A stretch of DNA of 64,000 bases from Burkholderiaceae bacterium. GTDB lineage: Bacteria > Pseudomonadota > Gammaproteobacteria > Burkholderiales > Burkholderiaceae_E. Below are positions 48,775 to 58,497 of the stretch, piece by piece. The stretch lies in assembly GCA_027493945.1 (NCBI GenBank), contig JAOSJU010000001.1, positions 2,910,484 to 2,974,483 on the forward strand, written 5' to 3'. The notes below the pieces were generated by a model. That model was not told the DNA's origin and ran no database searches. It saw only the letters and a list, made by a program, of their open reading frames with translations. The position numbers were made by a program, and so were the translations under genes. The stretch's first letter is position 1. Each line of letters opens with the position of its first letter.

Positions 48775-50553
48775 ATGAGTTCCGCCCCCGATTCGCCGCG
48801 CGCAACGGCCCCGAGCAACTTCATCCGCGCGATCGTCGACGAGGACCTGCGCGTCGGCAAGTACGCCGAGCGGCGCTGGGGGGGCGAACCGGGGCCGGCC
48901 GAGCTGCATCGCGACGCGCTGCCCGACCCGGCGGCGATCCGCACGCGCTTTCCGCCCGAGCCCAATGGCTACCTGCACATCGGCCACGCGAAGTCGATCT
49001 GCCTGAACTTCGGCCTCGCGCGCGACTACGGCGGGCGCTGCCATCTGCGCTTCGACGACACCAACCCCGAGAAGGAAGAGCAGGAATACGTCGACTCGAT
49101 CGTCGACGCGGTGCGCTGGCTCGGCTTCGAATGGCGCGACGAGCAGGAAGACAACCTGTACTACGCGAGCGACTACTTCGACGAGCTGTACCGGATGGCC
49201 GAAGCGCTGGTCGAGGCCGGTCACGCCTACGTCGATTCGCAGACGGCCGAACAGGTGCGCGAGACGCGCGGCACCCTCACCGAACCGGGGCGCGACTCGC
49301 CGTACCGCAACCGCAGCCCGCAGGAAAACCTGCAACTGCTGCGCGAGATGCGCGACGGCCGGCACGCCGAGGGCACGCACGTGCTGCGCGCGAAGATCGA
49401 CATGCGCTCGCCGAACCTGAACCTGCGCGATCCGGCGCTCTACCGGATCCGCTTCGCGTCGCATCACCGCACCGGCGACAAGTGGTGCATCTACCCGATG
49501 TACGACTACGCGCACCCGATCGAGGATGCGCTCGAGAACATCACGCACTCGATCTGCACGCTCGAGTTCGAGGATCATCGCCCGCTGTACGACTGGCTGC
49601 TCGAGCGACTGGCCGATGGGGGTTTCTTCACGCGCCCGCTGCCGCAGCAGATCGAGTTCGCGCGCCTGAACCTCAGCTACACCGTCACCAGCAAGCGCAA
49701 GCTGCAGCAGCTGGTCGAACTCGGGCTGGTCGACGGATGGGACGACCCGCGCATGCCGACGCTGGCCGGCCTGCGCCGCCGCGGCTACACGCCCGAGGCG
49801 ATCCAGCTGTTCGCCGAGCGCACCGGCGTGTCGAAGGCGAACTCCTGGATCGACATGGGTGCGCTCGAGCAGGCGCTGCGCGACGATCTCGAGGGCAAGG
49901 CCTCGCGCGCGATCGCGGTGCTCGACCCCCTCAGGCTCGTCCTCGTCAACTGGCCCGCCGAGCGGATCGAGCCCTGCGAGGCTCCGGTGCACCCGCAGCG
50001 CCCCGAGCTGGGGCGGCGGCGCTTTCCGTTCGCGCGCGAGTTGTGGATCGAGCGCGAGGATTTCGCCGAGCAGCCGCCCAAGGGCTTCTTCCGGATGTTC
50101 CCGGGCAATCGGGTGCGCCTGCGCTACGGCTACGTGGTCGAGTGCACCGGCTTCGAGAAAGACGCCGACGGACGCGTCACCGAAGTGCGCGCCGAAGTGC
50201 TCGAAGACTCGAAATCGGGCACGCCGGGCTCGGACGCGTACAAGGTCAAGGGCAACCTGCACTGGGTGGCCGCGCACGCCGCGGTCGACGCCGAGGTGCG
50301 CCTGTACGATCGCCTCTTCGACCAGCCGCATCCCGACGCGGGCGGGCGCGACTACCGCGAAGCGCTGAACGCCGACTCGAAGCGCCTGGTGCGCGCGATG
50401 CTCGAGCCCTCGCTGGCCGGCACGCCCCCCAAGGCGCGCTACCAGTTCGAGCGGCACGGCTATTTCGTCGCCGATCGCGTCGACTCGAAGCCCGGCGCGC
50501 CGGTCTTCAACCGGGTGGTGACGCTGAAAGACTCCTGGGGCGGCGGACGCTGA
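48775..50553 (+). CDS. glnS: Glutaminyl-tRNA synthetase
   Basis: A 592-residue class I synthetase from the ATG at 48775. HIGH motif PPEPNGYLHIGHAKSICLNF; RFDDTNPEKEEQEYVDSIVD; PMYDYAHPIEDALENITHSI; KMSKS-like NLSYTVTSKRKLQQLVELG; and a C-terminal beta-barrel anticodon domain (GFFRMFPGNRVRLRYGYVVE). Intact and of normal length, in contrast to valS and alaS. Its presence points to direct Gln-tRNA charging. Confidence 0.95.
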   Translation: MSSAPDSPRATAPSNFIRAIVDEDLRVGKYAERRWGGEPGPAELHRDALPDPAAIRTRFPPEPNGYLHIGHAKSICLNFGLARDYGGRCHLRFDDTNPEKEEQEYVDSIVDAVRWLGFEWRDEQEDNLYYASDYFDELYRMAEALVEAGHAYVDSQTAEQVRETRGTLTEPGRDSPYRNRSPQENLQLLREMRDGRHAEGTHVLRAKIDMRSPNLNLRDPALYRIRFASHHRTGDKWCIYPMYDYAHPIEDALENITHSICTLEFEDHRPLYDWLLERLADGGFFTRPLPQQIEFARLNLSYTVTSKRKLQQLVELGLVDGWDDPRMPTLAGLRRRGYTPEAIQLFAERTGVSKANSWIDMGALEQALRDDLEGKASRAIAVLDPLRLVLVNWPAERIEPCEAPVHPQRPELGRRRFPFARELWIEREDFAEQPPKGFFRMFPGNRVRLRYGYVVECTGFEKDADGRVTEVRAEVLEDSKSGTPGSDAYKVKGNLHWVAAHAAVDAEVRLYDRLFDQPHPDAGGRDYREALNADSKRLVRAMLEPSLAGTPPKARYQFERHGYFVADRVDSKPGAPVFNRVVTLKDSWGGGR

Positions 50554-50590
50554 GCGTTCGGCACCCGCGCCGCGGCAGCGCGCCGCGCGT

Positions 50591-51238
50591 TCAGCGCCCG
50601 AGCGCGGCGTCGCCCACGAACGGGTTGCTCGCCCGCTCCTCGCCGAAGGTGGACATCGGCCCGTGCCCCGGAACGAAGGCGACGTCGTCGCCCAGCGGCC
50701 ACAGCTTGTCGGTGATCGAGGCGACGAGCGTGGCGTGATCGCCGCGCGGAAAATCGGTGCGGCCGATCGAGCCCTGGAACAGCACGTCGCCGACGATCGC
50801 CAGCCGGCTCGGCGCGTGAAAGAAGATCACGTGGCCCGGCGTGTGGCCCGGGCAATGACGCACTTCGAGCGTCTGCCCGCCGAAGGCGACCGTGTCGCCG
50901 TCCTCGAGCCAGCGATCGGGCTCGAACGCGGCCAGGTGCGGAAAGCCGAACATCTTGCCCTGGCTCGGCAGCTGCTCGATCCAGAAGCGGTCCTCGCGCT
51001 GCGGGCCTTCGATCGGCACCCGGTGACGTTGCGCGAACTGCCCGGCCTGGCCGCAATGATCGATGTGGCCGTGCGTGAGGAACACTTTCTCGAGCGTGGC
51101 GCTCTCGCTGCGCAGCGCCGACTCGATGCGCTCGAGGTCGCCGCCGGGGTCGATCGCGACGGCCTTGCCGGTGCGCTCGCACACCAGCACCGAGCAGTTC
51201 TGCATGAAGGGCGTGACGGGAACGATCAGGAGCTTCAT
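50591..51238 (-). CDS. Metallo-beta-lactamase-fold hydrolase, glyoxalase II-like (YcbL type)
   Basis: A 215-residue enzyme. The zinc signature is LTHGHIDHCGQ at residues about 54-64, further metal ligands are in CPGHTPGHVIFFHAP and IVGDVLFQGSIGRTDFPRGD, and the final histidine is in FVPGHGPMSTFGEER. Type II glyoxalases of this short class hydrolyse thioesters such as S-lactoylglutathione. The start at 51238 (MKLLIVPVTPFMQNCSVLVC) matches the family N-terminus. Confidence 0.85.
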   Translation of the reverse strand: MKLLIVPVTPFMQNCSVLVCERTGKAVAIDPGGDLERIESALRSESATLEKVFLTHGHIDHCGQAGQFAQRHRVPIEGPQREDRFWIEQLPSQGKMFGFPHLAAFEPDRWLEDGDTVAFGGQTLEVRHCPGHTPGHVIFFHAPSRLAIVGDVLFQGSIGRTDFPRGDHATLVASITDKLWPLGDDVAFVPGHGPMSTFGEERASNPFVGDAALGR

Positions 51239-51245
51239 CGGCGCA

Positions 51246-51647
51246 TTATCGCCCGGCCGGCCCGGTTTTCTTCGCCGTCCAGGCGCAGTTGCGCAGCGCC
51301 TCGAGCGGCACCACGCGCAGCGCCGCCTCGTGGGTCGCCTCGAGCACCACCGGCGGCGCGACGCCTGCCTCCCAGGCCTCGAGCCAGCGCGCCGCGCACA
51401 GGCACCAGCGGTCGCCCGGCTTCAGGCCCGCGAAGCGCCACTGCAGCTGCGGCGTGACCAGGTCGTTGCCGCGCGCCAGCGAGAACGCGAGGAACTCCTC
51501 GGTCACGCGCACGCACACCGTGTGCTGCCCCGGATCGTCCGGGCCGGTCTCGCAGCATCCGGTGCGCGTGTAGCCGGTGAGCGGATCGAACGAGCAGGCC
51601 TGCAGCGGGCCGCCCAGCACGTTTTTCGGTGGCTCGTGTTCGTTCAT
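51246..51647 (-). CDS. DUF2237 family protein
   Basis: A 133-residue protein from the ATG at 51647 (MNEHEPPKNVLGGPLQACSF). The family pattern is clear: NVLGGPLQACSFDPLTGYTR with TGCCETGPDDPGQHTVCVRV, and GDRWCLCAARWLEAWEAGVA. Several conserved cysteines suggest metal or redox chemistry, but the function is not known. Seven bases separate it from the downstream MBL-fold gene, so they are likely cotranscribed. Confidence 0.85.
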   Translation of the reverse strand: MNEHEPPKNVLGGPLQACSFDPLTGYTRTGCCETGPDDPGQHTVCVRVTEEFLAFSLARGNDLVTPQLQWRFAGLKPGDRWCLCAARWLEAWEAGVAPPVVLEATHEAALRVVPLEALRNCAWTAKKTGPAGR

Positions 51648-51780
51648 GGCAGGAAAAGTCCGCGGCGCCGCTGTGAATCCTGCTTCTCTTATACCATCGC
51701 GGGCAATTCCCTCCTGCCTGCGAAGCCGCGCGTGCCCGCGCGGGCCGCGTGGGCGCCACCCGCGCTGCGTGCCAGCTCCG

Positions 51781-53238
51781 ATGTCGACGACACCGTTTCC
51801 GCTCCATCCGCCGATCGCCGAACTGCTCGCCTCGTTCCAACGCGGCACCTGCTCGCCGCCCGAGCTCGCCGAAGCCTGCCTGGCGCGGATCGATGCGCAC
51901 GACGCGGCGGTCAACGCGCTGCCGACGCGCGTGGCGCGACACGAAGTGATCGAGCGCGCCGAGCGCATGCAGCGAAGCATCGCCCGCGGCGAAGCGGTGG
52001 GCGCACTCGCCGGGCTGCCGTATTGCGCGAAGGACATGCATCGCACCGCCGGCCTGCGCACCACCTTCGGCTCGCCGATCTTCGCCGACCACGTGCCCGC
52101 CGGGAACGATCCGGTGGTGCAGCGCCTGCTCGACGCCGACACGATCCTGGTGGCGAAATCGAACACCCCCGAGTTCGCCGCCGGCGCGCAGACCTTCAAC
52201 CCGGTGCTCGGCAAGACCCGCAACCCGTTCGACCTGTCGCGCACGGTCGGCGGCTCCTCGGGAGGTGGCGCGGCCGCGCTCGCCTGCGGCATGACGATCG
52301 TCGCCGACGGCTCCGACCTCGGCGCGAGCCTGCGCAACCCGGCGAGCTTCTGCGGCGTGGTCGGCCTGCGCCCATCGTCGCGCTGCGATCCGGCGCTGCG
52401 CAGCGGCGCCGACGCGTTCGGCACGCTGAACCAGATCGGCGCGATGGCCGCCCGCGTGGCCGACCTGCGCTGCATCGAGCGCGCGATCCGCGCGCCGGCC
52501 GAGCGACGGCCGCTCGCCGACTGGATCACGCAGCTCGACGCCGAAGCGACGGTGCGCCGCACGCGCGCCGCGCGCCCGCTGCGACTCGCATGGTCGATCG
52601 ACTGCGGCGGCGCGATGGCCGTCGGCGCGCCGGTTCGCGACGCGATCTCGCGTGCGATCGGCTGCCTGCGCGAGCAGGGCGTCGAACTGGTCGAAGCCTG
52701 GCCCGACTTCGAAGGCGCCGACGACTGCTTCCAGGTGTTGCGCGCGGCGTACTTCGTCGAGAACTTCGCCGGCCTGTACCGAGAGCATCGGGCGCTGATG
52801 AAGGACACGGTCGCCCGGAACGTCGAGCAGGGCCTGGCGCTCGGTGCCGAACGCATCGCCGACGCGGCGCGCGCGCGCTCGCGCATCTTCGCGAACGTGG
52901 CCGCCTTCCTGCGCGGCTTCGACGCATGGCTGCTGCCCACCACGCAGGTGCTGCCGTTCGCGCACGAGATCGCGTACCCGACGCGAATCGACGACCGGCC
53001 GCTCGCGACCTATATCGACTGGGTCGCGAGCTGCTACTGGATCACGGTCAGCGGCCATCCGGGCCTCACGGTGCCGGCAGGCTTCGCGCGCGAAGCGCCC
53101 GGCGAGCCGCTGCTGCCGGTGGGCCTGCAGCTGGTGGGGCACTTCGACCGCGACGAAGCGCTGCTCGACGCGGGCGAGCGCATCGAGACGCTGCTGGCGC
53201 CGCTCGGCGCTGCGCATCGCGGCACGCTCGGCGCCTGA
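51781..53238 (+). CDS. Amidase signature family hydrolase
   Basis: A 485-residue enzyme from the ATG at 51781. The Ser-Ser-Lys catalytic triad is visible: lysine in GLPYCAKDMHRTAGLRTTFG, the glycine/serine stretch RTVGGSSGGGAAALACGMTI and the nucleophile serine in ADGSDLGASLRNPASFCGVV. The C-terminal part includes SGHPGLTVPAGF. These enzymes hydrolyse amides of many kinds. Four of the start's upstream bases do not form a clear site, and longer in-frame starts exist but have no family similarity. The substrate is not predictable. Confidence 0.85.
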   Translation: MSTTPFPLHPPIAELLASFQRGTCSPPELAEACLARIDAHDAAVNALPTRVARHEVIERAERMQRSIARGEAVGALAGLPYCAKDMHRTAGLRTTFGSPIFADHVPAGNDPVVQRLLDADTILVAKSNTPEFAAGAQTFNPVLGKTRNPFDLSRTVGGSSGGGAAALACGMTIVADGSDLGASLRNPASFCGVVGLRPSSRCDPALRSGADAFGTLNQIGAMAARVADLRCIERAIRAPAERRPLADWITQLDAEATVRRTRAARPLRLAWSIDCGGAMAVGAPVRDAISRAIGCLREQGVELVEAWPDFEGADDCFQVLRAAYFVENFAGLYREHRALMKDTVARNVEQGLALGAERIADAARARSRIFANVAAFLRGFDAWLLPTTQVLPFAHEIAYPTRIDDRPLATYIDWVASCYWITVSGHPGLTVPAGFAREAPGEPLLPVGLQLVGHFDRDEALLDAGERIETLLAPLGAAHRGTLGA

Positions 53239-53267
53239 TTCCTTGCCGCGCCCTCGGCGCGGCAGTG

Positions 53268-53774
53268 TCACAGGATCGCCGGTCGATCCGGCAACTCGTT
53301 CGCCCCGCCCTCGGCCGCCGGGAAGGCCTCGATCAGCAGCCGGTGGATGCGCTCGATCGCCGCGATCGTCCCTCGCTCGAAGTCGCCGCCGCGATAGGCG
53401 GCGGCCAGCAGCTCGCACACCTCGCGCCAGCGCGCCGGCGCAATCGCCGCCGCGGCCGCGCGATCGGCGACGATCTCCACCGCGCGATCGGCCCACAGCA
53501 CGTACAGCAGCACGCCGTTGTTCGCGGCCGTGTCCCAGACGCGCAGCGCGCCGAACGCCTCGAGCGCGCGATCGCGCGGCGTGCGGCCGCGCCAGACCTC
53601 GCGCAGCGGCAGCGACGCCTCGATCGCGATCCGCAACTCGGCCGAATGCGCGCGCTCGCCCTGTCCGATCGCCTCCTCGACGCGGGCGAGCAGGTCGTCG
53701 TGGAACACGCGCCGCACGGAGCGTGCTTCGTTCAGCAGATGCGACCAACTGCGCGCGAGCCTGCCTGCCGCCAT
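53268..53774 (-). CDS. TPM-domain protein, C-terminal partner
   Basis: A 168-residue protein from the ATG at 53774, sharing one base with the stop of the preceding TPM gene (TGATG). It reads ARSWSHLLNEARSVRRVFHD, then AHSAELRIAIEASLPLREVW and GVLLYVLWADRAVEIVADRA, the TPM fold without a signal peptide. It follows lemA and the secreted TPM protein, a common three-gene set in proteobacteria. Cytosolic or membrane-associated; role unknown. Confidence 0.8.
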   Translation of the reverse strand: MAAGRLARSWSHLLNEARSVRRVFHDDLLARVEEAIGQGERAHSAELRIAIEASLPLREVWRGRTPRDRALEAFGALRVWDTAANNGVLLYVLWADRAVEIVADRAAAAAIAPARWREVCELLAAAYRGGDFERGTIAAIERIHRLLIEAFPAAEGGANELPDRPAIL

Positions 53775-54696
53775 CACCAGCCCCCCGAGGCGCCGCCGCC
53801 GCCGAAGCCGCCCCCTCCTCCGCGGAATCCGCCTCCTCCGCCGAAGCCTCCGCCGCCGCCGAAGCCTCCGCCTCCTCCGCCGAAGCCGCCCGGAAAGCCG
53901 CCCGGCCCGGAGCGCCGGTGTGACGCCCGACCTGTCCCATCCTGCCCCCGGCGAACGACAGCAGCACCAGGAACAGCAGGAGGCCGCCAATCGCCGCCAG
54001 CAGCAGCGGGGCGCCGAGCATCCACGCGGCGGCGCCGCCCAGCGCGCCGCCGAGCGTCGAGCCGAACAGCCGGCCGAACACCTGGCGCACGAATACGGCG
54101 ACGACGAACGCGCCGAGCAGGATCGCCAGCCAGTTGGCCGGCTCGGCCTCACGCTGGCCCGCCGGCTCGGACCAGGCAGGCGGCAGCGACTCGCCTTCGA
54201 TCAGCCGGCCGATGTCGGCGACGGCCGCCTGCAGCCCGCCTGCGAAGTCACCCTGCCGGAAGCGCGGAGCGATCGTCTCGGCGATGATCCGCCGCGCATA
54301 CGCATCGGGAATCGCGCCCTCGAGATCGTAGCCGACCTCGATGCGCACCTTGCGGTCGTCTTTCGCGACCAGAAGCAGCACGCCGTCGTCGACGCGCTTG
54401 CCGTCGGCCTCGCCGCGGCCGAGCTTCCAGGCCTCGGCGACGCGGATACCGAACTGCTCGATCGCCTCGGGCTGCGTCGTGGCGACGATCAGGATCGCGA
54501 CCTGCGAACCCTTGCGCTGCTCGATCGCCTCGAGCTCGCCCGCGAGCGCCTGCTTCTGCGCGGCGGTAAGCGTGGCGGTCAGGTCGGCCACCCGGCCGGT
54601 GAGCGGCGGCACCGGCTGCAGCGGCTGCGCGAGGGCGGCGAGCGCCAGCCCGAGCCACAGCAGCAGCGCCGCGACCGCGCGAAAACCCGGGTTCAC
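53774..54696 (-). CDS. Secreted TPM-domain protein with glycine-rich tail (frame break)
   Basis: About 307 residues. Signal peptide ([20 protein letters not shown]), TPM domain (VADLTATLTAAQKQALAGEL; DGVLLLVAKDDRKVRIEVGY; DAYARRIIAETIAPRFRQGD), two membrane helices (WLAILLGAFVVAVFVRQVFG; LLAAIGGLLLFLVLLSFAGG), then a frame break near 53915 and a tail of repeated GGGGGFGGGG type ending GGASGGW. A missing base in the break restores one protein of the YgcG type. It lies between lemA and the second TPM gene. Confidence 0.8.
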
Positions 54697-54748
54697 GTGC
54701 TCCGCCCTGCGTTGCCGCGCGCGTGCTCGCCGCGCCGCGACCCGGCGC

Positions 54749-55351
54749 TCATTTCGGCGCGCTGGCCGGCCGATCGAAGTTCACCGTCGGCGGCTTCGCG
54801 ATCGCGGCCTCGTTCTCGACCGTGAACTGCGGCCTGGCCGCATAACCGAACGCCATCGCGGTGAGGTTCACCGGGAACTGGCGCACCAGCACGTTGAACT
54901 GCTGCACCGAATCGATGTAGCGCTTGCGCGCGACCGCGATCCGGTTCTCGGTGCCCTCGAGTTGCGCCTGCAGGTCGCGAAAATTGGCGTCGGACTTCAG
55001 CTGCGGATAGTTCTCGCTGACCACCAGCAGCCGCGACAGCGCACTGCCCAGCCCGGCCTGCGCCTGCTCGAACTGCGACAGCGATGCCGGATCGGCCGGA
55101 TCGACCTTGATCTGCCCGACGCGCGAGCGCGCCTCGGTGACCGCGATCAGCACGTCGCGCTCCTGCTCGGCGAAGCCCTTCACCGTGTTCACCAGGTTGG
55201 GGATCAGGTCGGCGCGGCGCTGGTACTGGTTGATCACTTCGGACCAGGCCGACCGGGTCGCTTCGTCGGCCGATTGAATCTGGTTGTAGCCGCATCCCGA
55301 CAGGCCGATCGCCAGCACGATCGCGCCCAGGACCTCGATGATTCGTCGCAT
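54749..55351 (-). CDS. lemA: LemA family lipoprotein
   Basis: A 200-residue protein from the ATG at 55351. The N-terminus ends in the lipobox LSGC (IVLAIGLSGCGYNQIQSADE), so it is a lipid-anchored form. The LemA domain is clear: WSEVINQYQRRADLIPNLVN, QAQAGLGSALSRLLVVSENY, PQLKSDANFRDLQAQLEGTE and NRIAVARKRYIDSVQQFN. It is mostly helical. It heads a lemA-TPM-TPM set. Function is still poorly known, probably in envelope stress or maintenance. Confidence 0.9.
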   Translation of the reverse strand: MRRIIEVLGAIVLAIGLSGCGYNQIQSADEATRSAWSEVINQYQRRADLIPNLVNTVKGFAEQERDVLIAVTEARSRVGQIKVDPADPASLSQFEQAQAGLGSALSRLLVVSENYPQLKSDANFRDLQAQLEGTENRIAVARKRYIDSVQQFNVLVRQFPVNLTAMAFGYAARPQFTVENEAAIAKPPTVNFDRPASAPK

Positions 55352-55442
55352 GGTGTCTGCCCCCGAACGATGACCCGCCGAGTTTAGCGCCTGTCGGGAC
55401 GCACCCGTCTTCGCACAGCCCGCGGCGCGGGCGCAGCGCGCC

Positions 55443-55976
55443 TCAGGCGCGCAGCTGCGCGAACCGCTGCCGGAACTTCGCCACCTTGGGCGACACGACC
55501 GCCCGGCAGTAGCCCTGGTGCGGGTTGCGCTCGAAGTAGCGCTGGTGGTGCGGCTCGGCCGGATACCATCGCCCCAGCGGCACGAGCTGCGTGACGATCG
55601 GCGCATCGAAGACGCGCTCGCGCTCGAGCCGGTCGATCGCGTCGCGCGCGTCGCGCTGCTGCGCCTCGTCGACGAAGAAGATCGCCGAGCGGTACTGCGA
55701 GCCCACGTCGTGGCCCTGGCGATCGGGCGTGGTCGGGTCGTGGATGCCGAAGTAGATGCCGAGCAGGTCGCGGTAGCCGATTCTCTGCGCGTCGAATTCG
55801 ATGCGCACCGCCTCGGCGTGCCCGGTGCGGCCGCCGCAGACTTCCTCGTAGGAGGGATCGGACAGCGTGCCGCCGCAATAACCCGACTCGACCGACAGCA
55901 CGCCCTTCACCTCGAGGAAGACCGCCTCGAGGCACCAGAAGCATCCGCCGGCGAGCACCGCCACCTGCCTGTCCAT
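55443..55976 (-). CDS. msrA: Peptide methionine sulfoxide reductase A
   Basis: A 177-residue enzyme that reduces methionine-S-sulfoxide in proteins. The catalytic motif AGGCFWCLEAVFLEVKGV lies at the N-terminus, followed by ESGYCGGTLSDPSYEEVCGG and GHAEAVRIEFD. The GIHDPTTPDRQGHDVGSQYR block and a C-terminal resolving-cysteine region (NPHQGYCRAVVSPKVAKF) complete the family pattern. No signal peptide, so cytosolic. Confidence 0.95.
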   Translation of the reverse strand: MDRQVAVLAGGCFWCLEAVFLEVKGVLSVESGYCGGTLSDPSYEEVCGGRTGHAEAVRIEFDAQRIGYRDLLGIYFGIHDPTTPDRQGHDVGSQYRSAIFFVDEAQQRDARDAIDRLERERVFDAPIVTQLVPLGRWYPAEPHHQRYFERNPHQGYCRAVVSPKVAKFRQRFAQLRA

Positions 55977-56007
55977 CGAAGAGCCCTCCGGAATTCGTTG
56001 CCCGCGT

Positions 56008-58382
56008 TCAGTGCGCGCGCGCCGCGAGCAGCTGCGCCTTGCGCTCGGCCTCCTCCTTCGCGCGCCGCACCGTCGTGTGCAGCTGCGTCGCGCCGGTGTG
56101 GTACTGCACCGGCCAGCCGATTCCGCGGAAGTCGTACTCGGCCGCCGCGTGCAGCGTGAAGTACGGATCGGCCAGGTGCGGCCGCGCGAGCGCCACCAGG
56201 TCGGCGCGCCCGGAGATCAGCAACGTGTTCACCTGGTCGGCCGTGGTGATCGCGCCCACCGCCATCGTCGCGATGCCGGCCTCGAGCCGCACCTGCTCCG
56301 AGAACGCCGCCTGGTACATGCGCCCGTACACCGGCTTCGAGGCCGGATCGGTCTGGCCGGTGGAGACGTCGATCAGGTCGCAGCCGGTGGCCTTCATCGC
56401 GCGCGCGATCTCCACGGTGTCGGCACCTGTAGTACCGCCCGGGATCCAGTCGGTGGCCGAGACCCGCACGCTCATCGGCTTTTTGCGCGGCCAGACCGCG
56501 CGCACCGCCTCGAACACTTCGAGCGGGTAGCGCATCCGGTTGGCGAGCGAACCGCCGTACGCGTCGCGGCGACGGTTGGTGATCGGCGACAGGAAGCTCG
56601 CCAGCAGATAGCCGTGCGCCATGTGCAGTTCGAGCATGTCGAAACCCGCGCGGTCGGCGCGGATCGCCGCGCTGCAGAACTGCGCGATCGTTTCGTCCAT
56701 GTCGTCGCGGCTCATCTCCCGCGGCACTGGTTGACGCCGTCGCGATACGGCAGCGGCGACGGCGACAGCAGCGGCCAGTTGCGCTCGCCGCCCGACTCGT
56801 CGATCGGCCAGTCGGCCTGTTCCCAGCCGACCTGGGTCGAACCCTTGCGGCCCGCGTGGCCGATCTGCATGCAGATCTTCGCTTCGGTGTTCGCGTGCAC
56901 GAAGTCGACGATCCGCGCGAAGGCCTGCGCCTGCTCGTCGTTCCACAGCCCGGTGCATCCGGGCGTGATCCGGCCTTCGGGCGACACGCAGGTCATTTCG
57001 ACGAAGACCAGCCCCGCGCCGCCGAGCGCTCGCGAACCGTAGTGCACCAGGTGCCAGTCGTTGGGCACGCCGTCGATCGCCGAGTATTGCGCCATCGGCG
57101 ACACCGCGACGCGGTTCGGCACCCACATCTCGCGCAGCCGGAACGGCGCGAACATCGGCGGCGCATCCACCCACGCGGGCCGGCCGGAGTCGGCAATGCC
57201 GAGCCCCTTCGCCTGGTCGCGGTTCCACCACTCGGTGGCTTCCTTGACCACTTCGGGGTCGCGAAGCCGCAGGTTCTCGTAGGTGATCTGCTTGCTGCGG
57301 GTGAGCAGCGACACGTGGAACTGCGTCGGCGACATGTGCCAGAAGCGGCGCACGTTCTCGAACCAGACCAGCGACACGTTGGCCGAGTGCTGGATGCGCC
57401 CCACTTCGTCGCGGCGCGCCTCCCCGTAGGCAGCCAGCGCGGCGTCGATCTGCGCGGCGCGCCCCGCCGTGCCGCCGCGGACGTGCGCGACCATCGCCTG
57501 GTTCAGCGCGATCGCGTCCTCGAGCGCGAGCTTGGTGCCCGAGCCGATCGTGAAGTGCGCGGTGTGCGCGGCGTCGCCCAGCAGCACGAACGGCGTGTCG
57601 CCGTCGCGGTGCCGCCAGCTGCCGCAGCTGATCGTCGGAAACTGGCGCCAGAACGAGCGGTTGGCGAGCACGCGCGCGCCGTTCAGGTCGTCGGCGAAGA
57701 TTCTTTCGACCAGCGCGACCGTCGCCGCCTCGTCCTGGATTCCCAGCCCCGACGCGAGAAACGCATCGTTGGTGGTCTCGATCACGATCGTGCTCTCGCC
57801 GGGCGTGTACTGGTAGGCGTGCATGTTCCAGATGCCGCCGGGGCCTTCGCGGAAGCTGTAGTAGAAGCCGGGCAGGTCCATCTTCGCGCCGAGCCAGACG
57901 AAGCGGTTGGTGCGCAGGTCGACGCTCGGCGCGAAGTGCGCCTTCCAGCCTTCGCGCACCGCGCTGTTGATGCCGTCGGCCGCCACGACCAGGTCGGCGC
58001 CGCGATGCGCGTGCACGCCCGCGTCTTCGGTCTGGTAGCGCACCTCGATGCCCAGTTCGCCGGCGCGCCGCTGCAGGATCTGCAGCAGCGTGAGGCGCCG
58101 CACCCCCGAAAAGCCGTGCCCCGAGGACTTCAGCACCTGTCCCTTGTACTGCACGTAGATGTCGTCCCAGTACGCGAAGTTGCCGGCGATTTCGCGATGC
58201 GTCGGCTCGTCGGCCTCGCGCAGGTTGCCCAGCGTCTCGTCCGAGAGCACGATGCCGAACCCGAAGGTGTCGTCGGGGCGGTTGCGCTCGACGACCCCGA
58301 TCTTCGCCACCGGAAACGACTTCTTCAGCAGGATCGCCGAATACAGTCCCGCGGCCCCGCCGCCGATCACGTCGATGCGCAT
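56008..58382 (-). CDS. Bifunctional anthraniloyl-/salicylyl-CoA monooxygenase-type fusion (frame break)
   Basis: A two-domain flavoenzyme of about 791 residues. N-terminal FAD monooxygenase: [20 protein letters not shown], then the DG-type block [20 protein letters not shown] and [20 protein letters not shown]. From about residue 400 an old-yellow-enzyme NADH:flavin oxidoreductase domain follows: [77 protein letters not shown]. One G is missing near 56726, splitting the second domain. The fusion is known in 2-aminobenzoyl-CoA monooxygenase/reductase, which hydroxylates and reduces aromatic CoA thioesters, and in salicylyl-CoA 5-hydroxylase annotations. No CoA ligase for it is adjacent. Confidence 0.85.
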
Positions 58383-58432
58383 CTGGTTGTCCCCTCACCA
58401 GGTTGGATCCGCGGCCGCTTGCCGCACAATTG

Positions 58433-58446
58433 CTTTAAGTCTAAAG
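58433..58446. promoter_or_regulatory. Palindrome in the divergent promoter region
   Basis: CTTTA-AGTC-TAAAG, a perfect five-base inverted repeat in the AT-rich part of the 115-bp gap between the monooxygenase and ridA genes. Such sites are typical of MarR/TetR-type regulators of aromatic catabolism, but no regulator gene is adjacent. Confidence 0.4.
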
Positions 58447-58497
58447 TATTTCCGGGCCCGCCGTACAGGTGGCGGTCCGTTCCAATGGAGTCACGAA

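Noticed and set aside
53774-54025. Tandem repeat array of GCC/CTC-rich units as a mobile or CRISPR-like repeat
   Set aside because: It encodes the glycine-rich tail of a TPM-domain protein; there are no regular spacers. No CRISPR array was seen anywhere in the window.
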